A DNA stretch of 27,937 nt from Aphodosoma sp044433285 (GCA_044433285.1 JAWXTU010000022.1:1-27937); one strand, 5' to 3'; positions 1-9,244 are shown, numbered from the stretch's first letter. A program made the numbers and translations. The notes: a model not told the origin generated them from the letters alone.

Positions 1-20
1 TCTATAAAAAAAACAACGTT

Positions 21-54
21 TTTGTTTGTTTGTAAAGGTTTTTCTCTATCTTTG
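21..54 (+). promoter_or_regulatory. Bacteroides-type promoter of the fimbrial operon
   Basis: The -7 element TATCTTTG at 47-54 fits the Bacteroidota consensus TAnnTTTG. TTTG repeats at 21-32 supply a -33 element; the copy at 25-28 leaves an 18-base spacer. Transcription would start near 60, giving a leader of about 165 bases before the GTG start at 227. The leader holds a 12-base perfect palindrome, TCTTAATTAAGA, at 72-83. I saw no inverted repeats flanking the promoter that would suggest an invertible switch, but only 20 bases to its left are visible. Confidence 0.6.
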
Positions 55-226
55 CTTTGCTATCTGTTTTGTCTTAATTAAGAAGAGATTTTCTTTGAGT
101 TGAAACTGTAGGGTAAGATGATTTGATAAATCGTGTAGTTTTAAAATAAGATATTAAGCAGATTCTTTGGAGTCTTAAATATTGTGGTAGTGCTAACAAA
201 TTGTATGGGTGAATAATCCCAGATAA

Positions 227-1750
227 GTGAAAAAATATAATATAAAATATATAATTGTAGCAGTAATCCTTCTGTTTTTTAGTATATCAGCCAGTGCTCA
301 ATATAGCGAAAAGGTAGAGATATACTTTGAGACAGGTAGCAGTGTCATCGACAGGGGGTATCGTGCGAATAGTGAGGTGCTTAGTGGGTTAGAAGCCAAA
401 CTTAAATATTTTATGAATGACACCGCTACCACTATTGATAAGATTATAATCGATAGCTATACCTCTCCAGAGGGGGGTGTGTCGCTAAATAAGGCTCTTT
501 CGTTGCGTCGTGCTAAGGCTATTGGTGATTATATAAATAATCTAGGGTTAGATATACCAATGTCATTAATAGAACTCAACAGTAATGGTATCGCTTGGAA
601 TGAATTGCGAGAAATAGTATCTGTATCGGATATGTCTGCTAAAGGGTTGATAATTAAGATTATTGATGAAGTGCCAGAGGAGACTTGGGCTAAGGTGCCA
701 ACTAGTAGATGGTTGCAGCTTGTGGATAGTCGTAATAAACACTTAATGGATTTGAAAGGGGGTAATCCATATCGCTATATGATGGAAAATATTTTCCCTT
801 TGCTCAGAAGTGGTTCGTTGGTAACTATATATTTTATAGAAAAGGGTGCGCCTACTGTTGAGGAGCTAGAACCAGAACCAGAGGCTAAACCCGAACCCGA
901 AGTAGCAACAGAAGAGTCTGAGCCAGAGCTAGTTATCGTCGAGCCAGAGGCAAAACCCGAACCCGAAGTAGCATCAGAAGAGTCAGAGCCCGAACCAGCA
1001 GACCCAGCAGCATCAGAAGAGCCAGAGGCTAAACCCGAACCAGCAGACCCAGAAGCATCAGAAGAGCCAGAGGCTAAACCCGAACCAGCCCCCGAAGAAG
1101 AGCCAGAGGCTAAACCAGAACCCGAGCCAGTAATCGAAGAACCCGAACTAACAATAGAGCCCGAACCAATATACAAACCACTGTTTGCGCTTAAAACTAA
1201 TCTGCTCTATGATGCAGTTACTGTATTGAATGCCGAAATTGAGGTGCCTATTGGTAAGCGATGGAGTATTGCGGGCGAGTGGATTTTTCCTTGGTGGACA
1301 TCTTGTGGTTCATCGTACAATAATTGGCAAACCAACAGTCAACGCAACACACTGCAACTGCTTCAAGGCAATCTTGAGGTGAAATATTGGTTCGGTAATA
1401 GAACAGATCGTCTTGTATTGACAGGTTGGAATGCAGCCCTTGGTGGCGGGTTCGGTTTATATGACTTTGAATACAAAGCCAAAGGGTATCAAGGTGAATT
1501 TTATGTGATATATACTCTAAGTGGTGGTTATGCTCATACGATAAATAAGAGCGGTAATCTGAGATTGGAATATTCGCTTGGTTTCGGATATTTGCAGACA
1601 AATTACGACAAATATGAGGAGCATCTTGGTATTGATGGTCAGTGGCATACAATACGTACAGCGATGGGTAAATTTAGTTGGTTCGGACCAACAAAGGCAG
1701 AAGTATCATTGGTTTGGATGTTGAATCGCAGGGTAAATGAAACTAAATAG
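227..1750 (+). CDS. OmpA-like / DUF3575 outer-membrane protein of a fimbrial operon
   Basis: The 507-residue protein has a signal peptide (residues 1-24, ending SASA-Q). An OmpA-like part follows at about 28-205, containing the sequence TSPEGG and then a Leu-Ser-x-Arg-Arg-Ala stretch typical of OmpA-type domains. A Glu/Pro-rich linker runs from about 212 to 314. The C-terminal part, about 318-507, resembles DUF3575, beginning LFALKTNLLYDAVTVLN and continuing with alternating beta strands, so it is probably a membrane barrel. DUF3575 proteins commonly start Bacteroidales fimbrial operons, where an outer-membrane anchoring or assembly role is plausible but not shown. I chose the GTG start at 227 because it begins the signal peptide with two lysines. 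The gene overlaps the next one by 14 bases, which suggests translational coupling. Confidence 0.85.
   Translation: MKKYNIKYIIVAVILLFFSISASAQYSEKVEIYFETGSSVIDRGYRANSEVLSGLEAKLKYFMNDTATTIDKIIIDSYTSPEGGVSLNKALSLRRAKAIGDYINNLGLDIPMSLIELNSNGIAWNELREIVSVSDMSAKGLIIKIIDEVPEETWAKVPTSRWLQLVDSRNKHLMDLKGGNPYRYMMENIFPLLRSGSLVTIYFIEKGAPTVEELEPEPEAKPEPEVATEESEPELVIVEPEAKPEPEVASEESEPEPADPAASEEPEAKPEPADPEASEEPEAKPEPAPEEEPEAKPEPEPVIEEPELTIEPEPIYKPLFALKTNLLYDAVTVLNAEIEVPIGKRWSIAGEWIFPWWTSCGSSYNNWQTNSQRNTLQLLQGNLEVKYWFGNRTDRLVLTGWNAALGGGFGLYDFEYKAKGYQGEFYVIYTLSGGYAHTINKSGNLRLEYSLGFGYLQTNYDKYEEHLGIDGQWHTIRTAMGKFSWFGPTKAEVSLVWMLNRRVNETK
860..1168 (+). repeat. Glu-Pro repeat tract inside the DUF3575 gene
   Basis: The linker is built from degenerate units; the octapeptide EPEAKPEP occurs five times. 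Two adjacent 45-base units at 998-1042 and 1043-1087 differ at one base and encode ADPxASEEPEAKPEP. The unit length is a multiple of three, so a gain or loss by slippage would keep the frame. A linker of this kind could span periplasm or peptidoglycan between the OmpA-like part and the barrel; that role is inference. Confidence 0.9.
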
Positions 1751-2834
1751 TACAAAAATAATTATTAGAAAGCTCTCGCTAATACTATGTATCATAATTA
1801 CATTAGTATCGTGTCAGCGTAAGCCATTGTACGATAGTTGTATTTGCCAGAATACCCTCGTAATACCAATTGCTGTCGATTGGACTAAGAGCGGTATTGT
1901 ATTACAGAATGTGTCGGTGTTGTTTTATGATTATTATACCGACGAATTGTTGTATCAACATACATATGAACAGAATGATAAAGATATTCAATCTTATGTA
2001 GCATTGCCCTCGGGCAAGTACAAAGCGGTGATATTCAACGAGCAACCAAATGAGATAGATTATGTGAGTTGTATTGATTATGATAATTTTAATACTCTGA
2101 AATTCGAGAGTAATGGCACTTCGCCTATGTTGTCTCGGTCAACTAGTGCGCGGGGCTATGTAGAGCAACCGGGTGATTTGGCTGTTGCAGTGGTAGAGGA
2201 GATTGAGATTACAGATGAGATGATAGTTGAGGCGGCGCAAGTAGATGACTCTAGTTCGGCAACCACAAAATCATTAACGGCAGTTACTCTTGCAACTGTG
2301 GAGAGTTTGATGGGTGTTGTGCCAGACAAAAAGACCTGCACGATAGAGATTGTCGCTCATATCAAGGGACTTAACAATGCACTAATGGCTTTGGCTGATT
2401 TAATAAATCTGGCAGATGGTTATTATGTGGGGAGTGATATGAATAGTACGGTACCATCATCGCTACAGTTTGTTATGAACAATCGTGTGTATGATGATGA
2501 TACAAAACAAGATGGAACAATTTCGGCAACGCTCACTGCTTTTGGCACATTGGGCGATAGAGAGTCTATTAGTGGACACGATGCATCTACACCTATAGTT
2601 CTGGATATACTATTTAAATTAGTAGATGAGGATGCAACAGAGTATGCTCTTGAAACAGATGTAACTAATTACTTGTCTTTTACAGAAGATGGTACAGGAA
2701 CTATAACAATAGATATATATATAGCATTTGAGGAGCCATTACCCGATGTGGAACCAGCCGATTCCGACGACGGATCTATTTTTGGTAGTAGTGTAGAGGA
2801 TTGGGGTGAGACAGTTATAGTTCCGTTAAGCTAA
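1737..2834 (+). CDS. DUF5119 / FimB-Mfa2-like fimbrial lipoprotein
   Basis: The 365-residue protein has a lipoprotein signal ending LVSC, with the lipidated cysteine at residue 26. The segment that follows (CICQNTLVIPIAVDWTKSG) has the Cys-x-Cys and V-x-V-x-x-DW pattern I associate with DUF5119 lipoproteins and related Mfa2/FimB-type anchor subunits. A fimbrillin-like beta-strand pattern follows (VSVLFYDYYTDELL, then LPSGKYKAVIFNE). Its position between the DUF3575 gene and the fimbrillins supports a role as anchor or accessory subunit. The start lies within the end of the previous gene, so the two are probably coupled. The exact family, DUF5119 or FimB/Mfa2, should be confirmed with a profile search. 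Confidence 0.75.
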   Translation: MKLNSTKIIIRKLSLILCIIITLVSCQRKPLYDSCICQNTLVIPIAVDWTKSGIVLQNVSVLFYDYYTDELLYQHTYEQNDKDIQSYVALPSGKYKAVIFNEQPNEIDYVSCIDYDNFNTLKFESNGTSPMLSRSTSARGYVEQPGDLAVAVVEEIEITDEMIVEAAQVDDSSSATTKSLTAVTLATVESLMGVVPDKKTCTIEIVAHIKGLNNALMALADLINLADGYYVGSDMNSTVPSSLQFVMNNRVYDDDTKQDGTISATLTAFGTLGDRESISGHDASTPIVLDILFKLVDEDATEYALETDVTNYLSFTEDGTGTITIDIYIAFEEPLPDVEPADSDDGSIFGSSVEDWGETVIVPLS

Positions 2835-2915
2835 GAGTTTTTTTTAATAACACTAAATATTAACTTTTTTAAATTCAACTTATTTATTTATTAATCAATT
2901 AAATTTTTAAAAACA

Positions 2916-4022
2916 ATGAAAAAGATTTTTTTCTCAGTAGCAATCCTTGCTATGTTAGCAAGTTGCTCAAGCAATGAAGAGATAGCAATATCTCAAAGTG
3001 ATGTAATCGGTTTCTCGACGCTAAACAATCGTGTAACCAGAGTAGCTAACACAAATGCCGATGGTGAAAGTAGTGATTATGAAGTTTTCGCTAAATCTAG
3101 TGAAACTACTGCAACTAGTTGGCTTATGAACGAAGTAATTCTTGTTGTGGAAAATGAAGATGACGCGATTTCATCTGGTCTAGATTACTACTGGCCTGCT
3201 TCACCTGCAACAGTTGATTTTTATGCTTTTGCTCCAAAAGCTGGTACAGATGGTGTAACTCTTGGTACTGTTGTTTATGCCGGTGATTATGATGGTGATG
3301 TTAAAGATGGTACTCCATCTATTCCGCTTACATTTACTGTGCCAACTGATGCAGGTATCGACTTTACTGTTGCTACTCCAATCAAAGGTATTACGTATGA
3401 CACTGAAACTTACACAAATGGATTAGGACAAGTGCAGTTGAAATTTGCTCACATGCTTTCTAAAGCATCTTTAAAAGTGGTTTTAGATGAGAATTTAGAT
3501 GATGAGTATTCTTTCTATTTCACTTCAGCTACATTTACTGTTGTTAATAATGGAGTAACTGTAAATGCAGTTGATACTACTGGTATCGAAAATGTTTTTG
3601 ACGGTTGGGCTCCAGTGGCTGCTACTTTATTGGGTAGTGCAGGTGATGCTACTGACTCTATCGCTTATGATTACAATTTTGATTTTACAAATGAAGAAGA
3701 TGAGTCAGTATTAGATTCAGCAATTACAAAGACTGCTAGTAACGAACTATACTTCGCTCCTCACATTGATGGAGATCTTGGTGCTACAGGTTGTCGCATC
3801 ACATTGACTGGTGTTGAAATTATGGCAAATGCTAATGGATCTAGAATATTTTCAGGTGATCTAGTTTACGACCTTGATGAAACTGTATCTTTCCAAAAAG
3901 GAACAGCTTACGCATTTCAAATTACATTAAATGCAGATGCAGCAGACCTTATTTTGATTACATTTAGCTCTGAAGAGATAGAATGGATCGATGGCGGTAC
4001 TATCGAAATTACTTCTGAATAA
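2916..4022 (+). CDS. fimbrillin family protein, probable major fimbrial subunit
   Basis: The 368-residue protein has a lipoprotein signal (LASC, cysteine 17) followed by SQSDVIGFSTLNNRVTR, the usual fimbrillin start with a Thr-Arg pair at 41-42. In known fimbrillins an Arg-specific protease cuts near such a site to release the N-terminal strand and allow strand-exchange polymerisation. The body carries motifs typical of Mfa-like proteins, such as DYYWPASPATVDFYAFAP and LKFAHMLSKASLKV. Codon use is strongly biased to GCT, ACT and GGT, unlike the two subunit genes that follow, which fits an abundant structural protein. It sits 81 bases after the previous gene behind an AT-rich leader and is followed by two hairpins. 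Whether it is the shaft subunit is inferred from codon bias and position. Confidence 0.85.
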   Translation: MKKIFFSVAILAMLASCSSNEEIAISQSDVIGFSTLNNRVTRVANTNADGESSDYEVFAKSSETTATSWLMNEVILVVENEDDAISSGLDYYWPASPATVDFYAFAPKAGTDGVTLGTVVYAGDYDGDVKDGTPSIPLTFTVPTDAGIDFTVATPIKGITYDTETYTNGLGQVQLKFAHMLSKASLKVVLDENLDDEYSFYFTSATFTVVNNGVTVNAVDTTGIENVFDGWAPVAATLLGSAGDATDSIAYDYNFDFTNEEDESVLDSAITKTASNELYFAPHIDGDLGATGCRITLTGVEIMANANGSRIFSGDLVYDLDETVSFQKGTAYAFQITLNADAADLILITFSSEEIEWIDGGTIEITSE

Positions 4023-4056
4023 GCTGAATAATAATCAGAAATTCACAATCACAAAA

Positions 4057-4110
4057 CCTAAGATACAACTCTTAGGCTTAGACCATAGAGGCTTGATCGC
4101 CTCTATGGTC
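4057..4110 (+). terminator. tandem hairpins after the probable major fimbrillin
   Basis: Two perfect inverted repeats lie 34 bases after the stop codon. The first pairs CCTAAGA (4057-4063) with TCTTAGG (4070-4076). The second pairs GACCATAGAGGC (4081-4092) with GCCTCTATGGTC (4099-4110) around a 6-base loop. No T-run follows, so this is not a classical intrinsic terminator. It may be an mRNA 3'-end stabiliser or a partial attenuator that leaves the downstream minor subunits less expressed. Confidence 0.65.
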
Positions 4111-4121
4111 ACAAATCACAA

Positions 4122-4145
4122 GGGGAACCTCTAAACGCTCCCCCC
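4122..4145 (+). promoter_or_regulatory. G-run/C-run inverted repeat in the leader of the second fimbrillin
   Basis: GGGGAAC at 4122-4128 and a C-run at 4140-4145 could form a weak hairpin just before the GTG start at 4173. Similar G-run/C-run elements lie before the starts at 11515 (minus), 24312 (plus) and 27718 (minus); see the finding on this pattern. Confidence 0.35.
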
Positions 4146-4172
4146 AAAAAACTAACAATAAATTACCTTCAG

Positions 4173-6050
4173 GTGAGTAAAATTAGAATATTACATATGC
4201 TACTACTTGCAATTATTGTGAGCGGATGTAGTCAAAATTATCTATTTACTCTGGACGATGATGATTCTAATAGAATATCGTTCGGTACAGATGCCGTATG
4301 GACAAGAGGTAGCGATATCGGAGATATATCTGATGTAGACGAACTTTATGTATATTCATATTATATCAATGGTAAAAATTGGGCAGATGCCGACTTGGAT
4401 GATCTTCAACCATACTTTACCGACGATATAAACACCCCATTTCTGCTAACTGTGGCAGATGATGGCTCGTGCATTTATGATGGCGGCGCGCGCTATTGGC
4501 CCGCTATTGATGGTGTGCAACTCTCATTCTATACCTACTATCCTATTAACCAGCAACAGTTTACCCACACAGTAAATTCAACCACAGGAAAACCGGAGTT
4601 TAGTTATGCCCAGTCGGAATTTGCAGGTGATAATAACGATATTGTTTTTGCTGCCCAGTTCGACCAAACTGCCGAATCAAACAACGGTGTAGTTCAGTTC
4701 GACCTCGAACACATTCTTACAAAACTCTCGCTATATGCCAATATTACTGGTGAGTGTGTAGAAGATACGGCATATACCAATATTGAGTATGATATCAACG
4801 GTGTTACAATATACAATTTGAGGGGTAATGCAGATCTTGTAATCAATGCAGATGGATCTACCTCGTGGGTGCTAGACGACACAAAGAGCAATATCAATGT
4901 TACAGCCACTCAGGGGGTTACACTCTGGGGTTTCGACGATGAAAATGCTAGTTTAACCACATCATCTAAAAGCGTAATGATGAAGGGCAAAGCAATATAT
5001 GTTTTGCCACAATATATAGACGAAGCAAGAACCGATGGAGATGCGCCCTCTATAGTGGTGCGTATCCGCAAAACATTCGATTCTACTGTCAGTGGTGTTA
5101 CCACCACTACCGAGATAACATATGAGTCGGAGGAGATAACAATTCCTGCTGCTAGTGGCGACACAGAGAGCAGCTGGAAACAAGGAACACACTATGTCCT
5201 CTCGTTCGAGTTTGATATATCTACGCTAGATGAATACGACACACCACTCACCCTACGTTCCGCTATATACGGTTGGACAGAAACAGTGGTAGAGGTAGAT
5301 GTAGATCCAAACATATATATATATGCAAATACTAACTCTTTTAACGTTGCAAAAGGTGTAGACTCTGCTGATATGATAATCTATACAAACTACAAATATG
5401 AGCTACGTTTCCACAAACGTAAATATGAGTTAGATGGAACATCATTCACCGAAGCGTCTGGATTTACCTATTATAATATAACAGATTTATCTACGTGGTC
5501 AGACTCTGGAACTGCTTTAGAACCTGTGCTTTTGTGGAATGGAGATCAAACTAATTTTAGTGCATCTACATATGATTATAGCGAACTAATAAAATATAGA
5601 TATATTTATGACAGCGATGATAACCTCTGTGTAGAGTCAGATGCTGGCGATTTGGTAAAAGTATCTTACGACAGCGATGGATATGTAGACCCATCAATGT
5701 TTGAAGATAGCGCGGGGTGGTTATATTTTGTTCTTGAATCAAATCCAAGCGATTCAAACTCAGATTTCTACTATAAGGTTAAGAAAACCAATCGTGAAGT
5801 GGCAGGACTATATACTAACAGTGCGATAGAAACTACTGCATATGGAGTTAATAAGAGTGAGGATGATGCTGTTTATATAATGAGGTTGAATATCGAAGAG
5901 GACCACTTGGTGAATGAAACAGGTACAGGTTATGCCTCGTCAAGCGACGGTTACGGCTATTTCTATGGGAAAATCGGAGCCGAGCTGCTCTCGAATGGTG
6001 GCGGTTTGTTAACCTTTAAGTTTAAAGTTACACTTAAAAAAGAGTTATAA
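4173..6050 (+). CDS. fimbrillin-like subunit lipoprotein
   Basis: The 625-residue protein has a lipoprotein signal ending IVSGC (cysteine 19). I prefer the GTG start at 4173 because it adds the basic N-terminus MSKIRIL; starting at the ATG at 4197 would remove it. A fimbrillin-like opening follows (RISFGTDAVWTRGSDIGD, with Thr-Arg at 44-45), then YWPAIDGVQLSFYTYYP and VQFDLEHILTKLSLYA, both Mfa-like motifs. From about residue 380 a second module begins IYIYANTNSFNVAKG, resembling the C-terminal module of the next gene. At 625 residues it is longer than a shaft subunit, so an accessory or sub-tip subunit is likely. Its stop codon shares one base with the start of the next gene. Confidence 0.75.
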   Translation: MSKIRILHMLLLAIIVSGCSQNYLFTLDDDDSNRISFGTDAVWTRGSDIGDISDVDELYVYSYYINGKNWADADLDDLQPYFTDDINTPFLLTVADDGSCIYDGGARYWPAIDGVQLSFYTYYPINQQQFTHTVNSTTGKPEFSYAQSEFAGDNNDIVFAAQFDQTAESNNGVVQFDLEHILTKLSLYANITGECVEDTAYTNIEYDINGVTIYNLRGNADLVINADGSTSWVLDDTKSNINVTATQGVTLWGFDDENASLTTSSKSVMMKGKAIYVLPQYIDEARTDGDAPSIVVRIRKTFDSTVSGVTTTTEITYESEEITIPAASGDTESSWKQGTHYVLSFEFDISTLDEYDTPLTLRSAIYGWTETVVEVDVDPNIYIYANTNSFNVAKGVDSADMIIYTNYKYELRFHKRKYELDGTSFTEASGFTYYNITDLSTWSDSGTALEPVLLWNGDQTNFSASTYDYSELIKYRYIYDSDDNLCVESDAGDLVKVSYDSDGYVDPSMFEDSAGWLYFVLESNPSDSNSDFYYKVKKTNREVAGLYTNSAIETTAYGVNKSEDDAVYIMRLNIEEDHLVNETGTGYASSSDGYGYFYGKIGAELLSNGGGLLTFKFKVTLKKEL

Positions 6051-9000
6051 TGGTTATGAAAATATATAGATACATATTACTAATGTGTGTGGCGCTGCTC
6101 GTGATGGGGTGCCTCAGCTTAGATTTAGATATAGAGGAGAAAACTACTAATCCTTTAACTGGCACGGTTGAGGTGTTGGAAGATGGTCGCCTTAGGGTAG
6201 CCACCTCGTTGGAGCGATTAGGTATGACATCTGTCGAAACCCGCACCAATGCCACCGAAGATAATATCTATAATGGGTGGTGTATGGTGTTTGGCAAAAC
6301 CAATGGGGGCACCAATCTTGTTGTGGATGATAAAGTGGGTGGTTATGGTTATGGCGACGACTCGCCACTTATTCAAGTTGCCCCTATTACTGCCAATGCC
6401 AATGGTTTGTTTTATATCACGTTCACTCCATTCGACGACATAGCATATATGCGTATCGTTGTAAATCTTACCGACCGTGAAAACAAGGCTTTAGAAAATA
6501 TTGTATCGTGGCAAGATATTGCAGAGTCAGTAGGGGGTAGTACCGCTGAAACCCCAACTCATACTGATGTTGTGAAATATAGAGATGATTCATCATACAA
6601 TCTTGCCACTTTTGGGCAATATCGTCATCAATCGGTAGGGCTAAATGGCATATACAATGTTACCTACAACACCACTGTAGAGCTGGTATATCTAACTACC
6701 GCAGTGCAGGATTATAGTGGCGAATATGTCAATTGGACTGTAAATTATCAAAATACAGATGACAATAAGACATCAGGCTACAATTATATAACTAAAGCTG
6801 CCGAGACATACAACGGCAATGCCCCTGACCCTACGAGTCAGCTCAATGCAACAAAAGGGTTTCCAATGTCATCTTATGGTTTTGGGATGGAGAACCTCTC
6901 CGAAGAGACGTTGGCAGACAATTTCGGAACCACAATTGATATGATACGCGTATGCTCCAAAGTGGTGGTAGATGCCTCGCAGTCAAATAATTTTGAGATG
7001 CAAGAGGTCTATGTGGTTGATGCGGCACAAGAGTCTCGTATCCGTAGCACCGTGATGAGTAGCGTTACCGACGGAGGCACAACAGGCAACACCGCTGTAG
7101 AAACAGAATTTTCGTTGCCAGTAGATTTGGGCGGTACTGTTACCTATAAGGCTATGACAACAATAGCTGATGATGTCTCTTCACCAGTCTATTTTTATCC
7201 CAACTCTGGTGGCGATTACACATATACCGGGAGTGTAGACCAGACTATTAACCCTCAATATGTTGTCATTAAGGGGCAAGCCTATGGTTTCGACGAACCA
7301 GGGTATTACAAGGTGGCTCTCAAGGCTCAATATCCGTTGGTTGAAAACCCAAGTAGCGACAAAACCACTAGCGATTGGTCGGCACTTACATATGATATAT
7401 TGCGCAACACATCCTTTACGGTTAATATCACAGAGGTAGATAAACCTGGTTACAAAACCTTAGCAGATGCTGTCGACCCTAACAACCCAGCCAACAATAT
7501 CAGCTACTCAATTACTATTGAGGCAGACGATAACCGCTACGAGATACTAGTGAGTAAGGGCACATACTATGTAGAGTTAGAGACTAGCCGTGTGTATGTA
7601 AAAGGCTATATGACAGAAGGTATCGAGGGTTGCTATCTCGACTTCACGATGCACCCCTCAGATAGTAATATTGTGCCTACTGTATATATACAGTCGAGCG
7701 ATTTTACTGGTGATTATACAAGCACAAATGTAGAAGTTACCCACTGCTTGGTATTGCGTGAGGGAGATGCAGGATTTGCTACTAATGATTGGGACAGTGC
7801 TACACCAGTTGCTCTTACTAACAACGACACTGGCGATGGACTTAGTGCTCAGTTAGTGAAAATAGAGAGTTCAGATACAACAACTAAAGTGCGTGTTTTC
7901 TACGATGTTATCAACTCTGGGCGTATCCGCTTGCGTATGGGTGATATTCTAAAATTTATACCTGTTACCTACGATAGTGCCCCAATTAGTTATCTAGGTA
8001 CTGGATACTCTAATAGTGTTGTGGTTACAGGTAATTATGGCACCGTGTGGGACGACTTTTCCTATGAGGATATTGTGTATGACTACTCTCACACCACAAA
8101 TCAAGTAGATGGCTTTGTACTTAATGATAATGGTTCGGTAACATATAGCAACGCCAATAACTACACCACAAAACCAGAGCTTCGTGCCAGGATCTATCCA
8201 GCCGATGCTGGCGATGGCATAGCAGTCTTGTATCTTCGTCAGGCGAGTGATTTTAAGTTGGTTATGCCAGGTGGAGAAGAGTATCTCGAAAGCACAGAAG
8301 GAAGTTATTCAGTGGATTTTACCGCACAAGGTAATGTTTGGGATAATAATACCGCTGGACTGTTCTCGGGTGTGCAGGGCGATACTTGTATTATATTTGA
8401 TACTAGAGCTGTAGACTCAGAGAGTGTTGACCCTCTTACTATTTCGATTAATACTGAAGCAACTGGTGATGCTTTGATATACCAAGACGACCTATTTTTT
8501 ACTGCTTATTTGGAATATGATGATCAAATGCTTACGCTGGCAGTTAATGAGATGGACTATTCTAATCAGGCGTATGCCTCTAGAGACGATATAACTAACG
8601 AGATCACCTATAACTATACCGCCAAATCAACCATAACAGTGCAGAATGCAGCAGGAGACTCTAAAGAGTATATTGTTAATCAGACTCAGTATCCCCCAAT
8701 ATATATTGTTGCGGATAACGCAAATGAAAAGAGTTTTAATGTAGGTAGTAAACCTACGAATCAAACTGATGAAGAGGTTTGCGTATATGCAATAATGATA
8801 TATGGCTCTGAGTATGATGAAAACACTTGCACTGTAAGTTCAGAATGGGTTAAGGCGAGTAGTACCGGTAGTACTTATTATGGTTATTTTCTAGATTTAA
8901 TGTATGAGGCTGTACTTAGTTCTACCTACTTGCAATATTATAGTGCAAAAAAAGAAAATAAATTTCAATTTTTGGGGTTCTATACATATGATCGTTTGAC

Positions 9001-9244
9001 AAATTATTCGTATAAGGCTAGAAGAATAGATCCTGATAATAATGGTGAAGTTACGTGGACAACTTTAGCTGAGTTGAATATGTTAAGTAGTATGGATTAT
9101 GAAGCAGTTGCTTGTTATGCTCTAATACGTAATTACTATAATAGCAGTATTAATGGAGACGTAGAGGTAACAGCAACTATCACTGTTGTAGATGCTTACG
9201 GTGAGACTTATACGTCTGTCAAGGAATTTGTAGGACTAGAATAA
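6050..9244 (+). CDS. large fimbrial tip/accessory lipoprotein (fimbrillin-like, uncertain family)
   Basis: The 1064-residue protein has a lipoprotein signal ending LVMGC (cysteine 21). Its start overlaps the previous stop (TAATG), so translation is probably coupled; an in-frame ATG at 6056 is an alternative start. A Thr-Arg site at 64-65 (TSVETRTNATEDN) follows VEVLEDGRLRVATSLERLG, matching the fimbrillin pattern of a removable N-terminal strand. The rest is beta-rich and poor in cysteine, as expected for an adhesin. From about residue 883 the sequence IYIVADNANEKSFNVG resembles the C-terminal module of the preceding subunit. Size and last position in the operon suggest a tip adhesin; DUF4906-type proteins occur in this place in other Bacteroidales, but I cannot confirm that family by eye. 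The last 500 bases look more AT-rich than the rest of the gene. Confidence 0.65.
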   Translation: MVMKIYRYILLMCVALLVMGCLSLDLDIEEKTTNPLTGTVEVLEDGRLRVATSLERLGMTSVETRTNATEDNIYNGWCMVFGKTNGGTNLVVDDKVGGYGYGDDSPLIQVAPITANANGLFYITFTPFDDIAYMRIVVNLTDRENKALENIVSWQDIAESVGGSTAETPTHTDVVKYRDDSSYNLATFGQYRHQSVGLNGIYNVTYNTTVELVYLTTAVQDYSGEYVNWTVNYQNTDDNKTSGYNYITKAAETYNGNAPDPTSQLNATKGFPMSSYGFGMENLSEETLADNFGTTIDMIRVCSKVVVDASQSNNFEMQEVYVVDAAQESRIRSTVMSSVTDGGTTGNTAVETEFSLPVDLGGTVTYKAMTTIADDVSSPVYFYPNSGGDYTYTGSVDQTINPQYVVIKGQAYGFDEPGYYKVALKAQYPLVENPSSDKTTSDWSALTYDILRNTSFTVNITEVDKPGYKTLADAVDPNNPANNISYSITIEADDNRYEILVSKGTYYVELETSRVYVKGYMTEGIEGCYLDFTMHPSDSNIVPTVYIQSSDFTGDYTSTNVEVTHCLVLREGDAGFATNDWDSATPVALTNNDTGDGLSAQLVKIESSDTTTKVRVFYDVINSGRIRLRMGDILKFIPVTYDSAPISYLGTGYSNSVVVTGNYGTVWDDFSYEDIVYDYSHTTNQVDGFVLNDNGSVTYSNANNYTTKPELRARIYPADAGDGIAVLYLRQASDFKLVMPGGEEYLESTEGSYSVDFTAQGNVWDNNTAGLFSGVQGDTCIIFDTRAVDSESVDPLTISINTEATGDALIYQDDLFFTAYLEYDDQMLTLAVNEMDYSNQAYASRDDITNEITYNYTAKSTITVQNAAGDSKEYIVNQTQYPPIYIVADNANEKSFNVGSKPTNQTDEEVCVYAIMIYGSEYDENTCTVSSEWVKASSTGSTYYGYFLDLMYEAVLSSTYLQYYSAKKENKFQFLGFYTYDRLTNYSYKARRIDPDNNGEVTWTTLAELNMLSSMDYEAVACYALIRNYYNSSINGDVEVTATITVVDAYGETYTSVKEFVGLE

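Noticed and set aside
1..226. Possible invertible promoter region of the fimbrial operon
   Set aside because: Some Bacteroidales fimbrial and capsule promoters are invertible, but I found no convincing pair of inverted repeats around the promoter and no recombinase gene in the window. The left flank is too short to exclude it fully.
775..1176. Long open minus-strand frame rich in Gly and Ser
   Set aside because: It is the antisense of the Glu-Pro repeat tract in the DUF3575 gene; the repetitive composition keeps the frame open. It has no signal, promoter or family resemblance.
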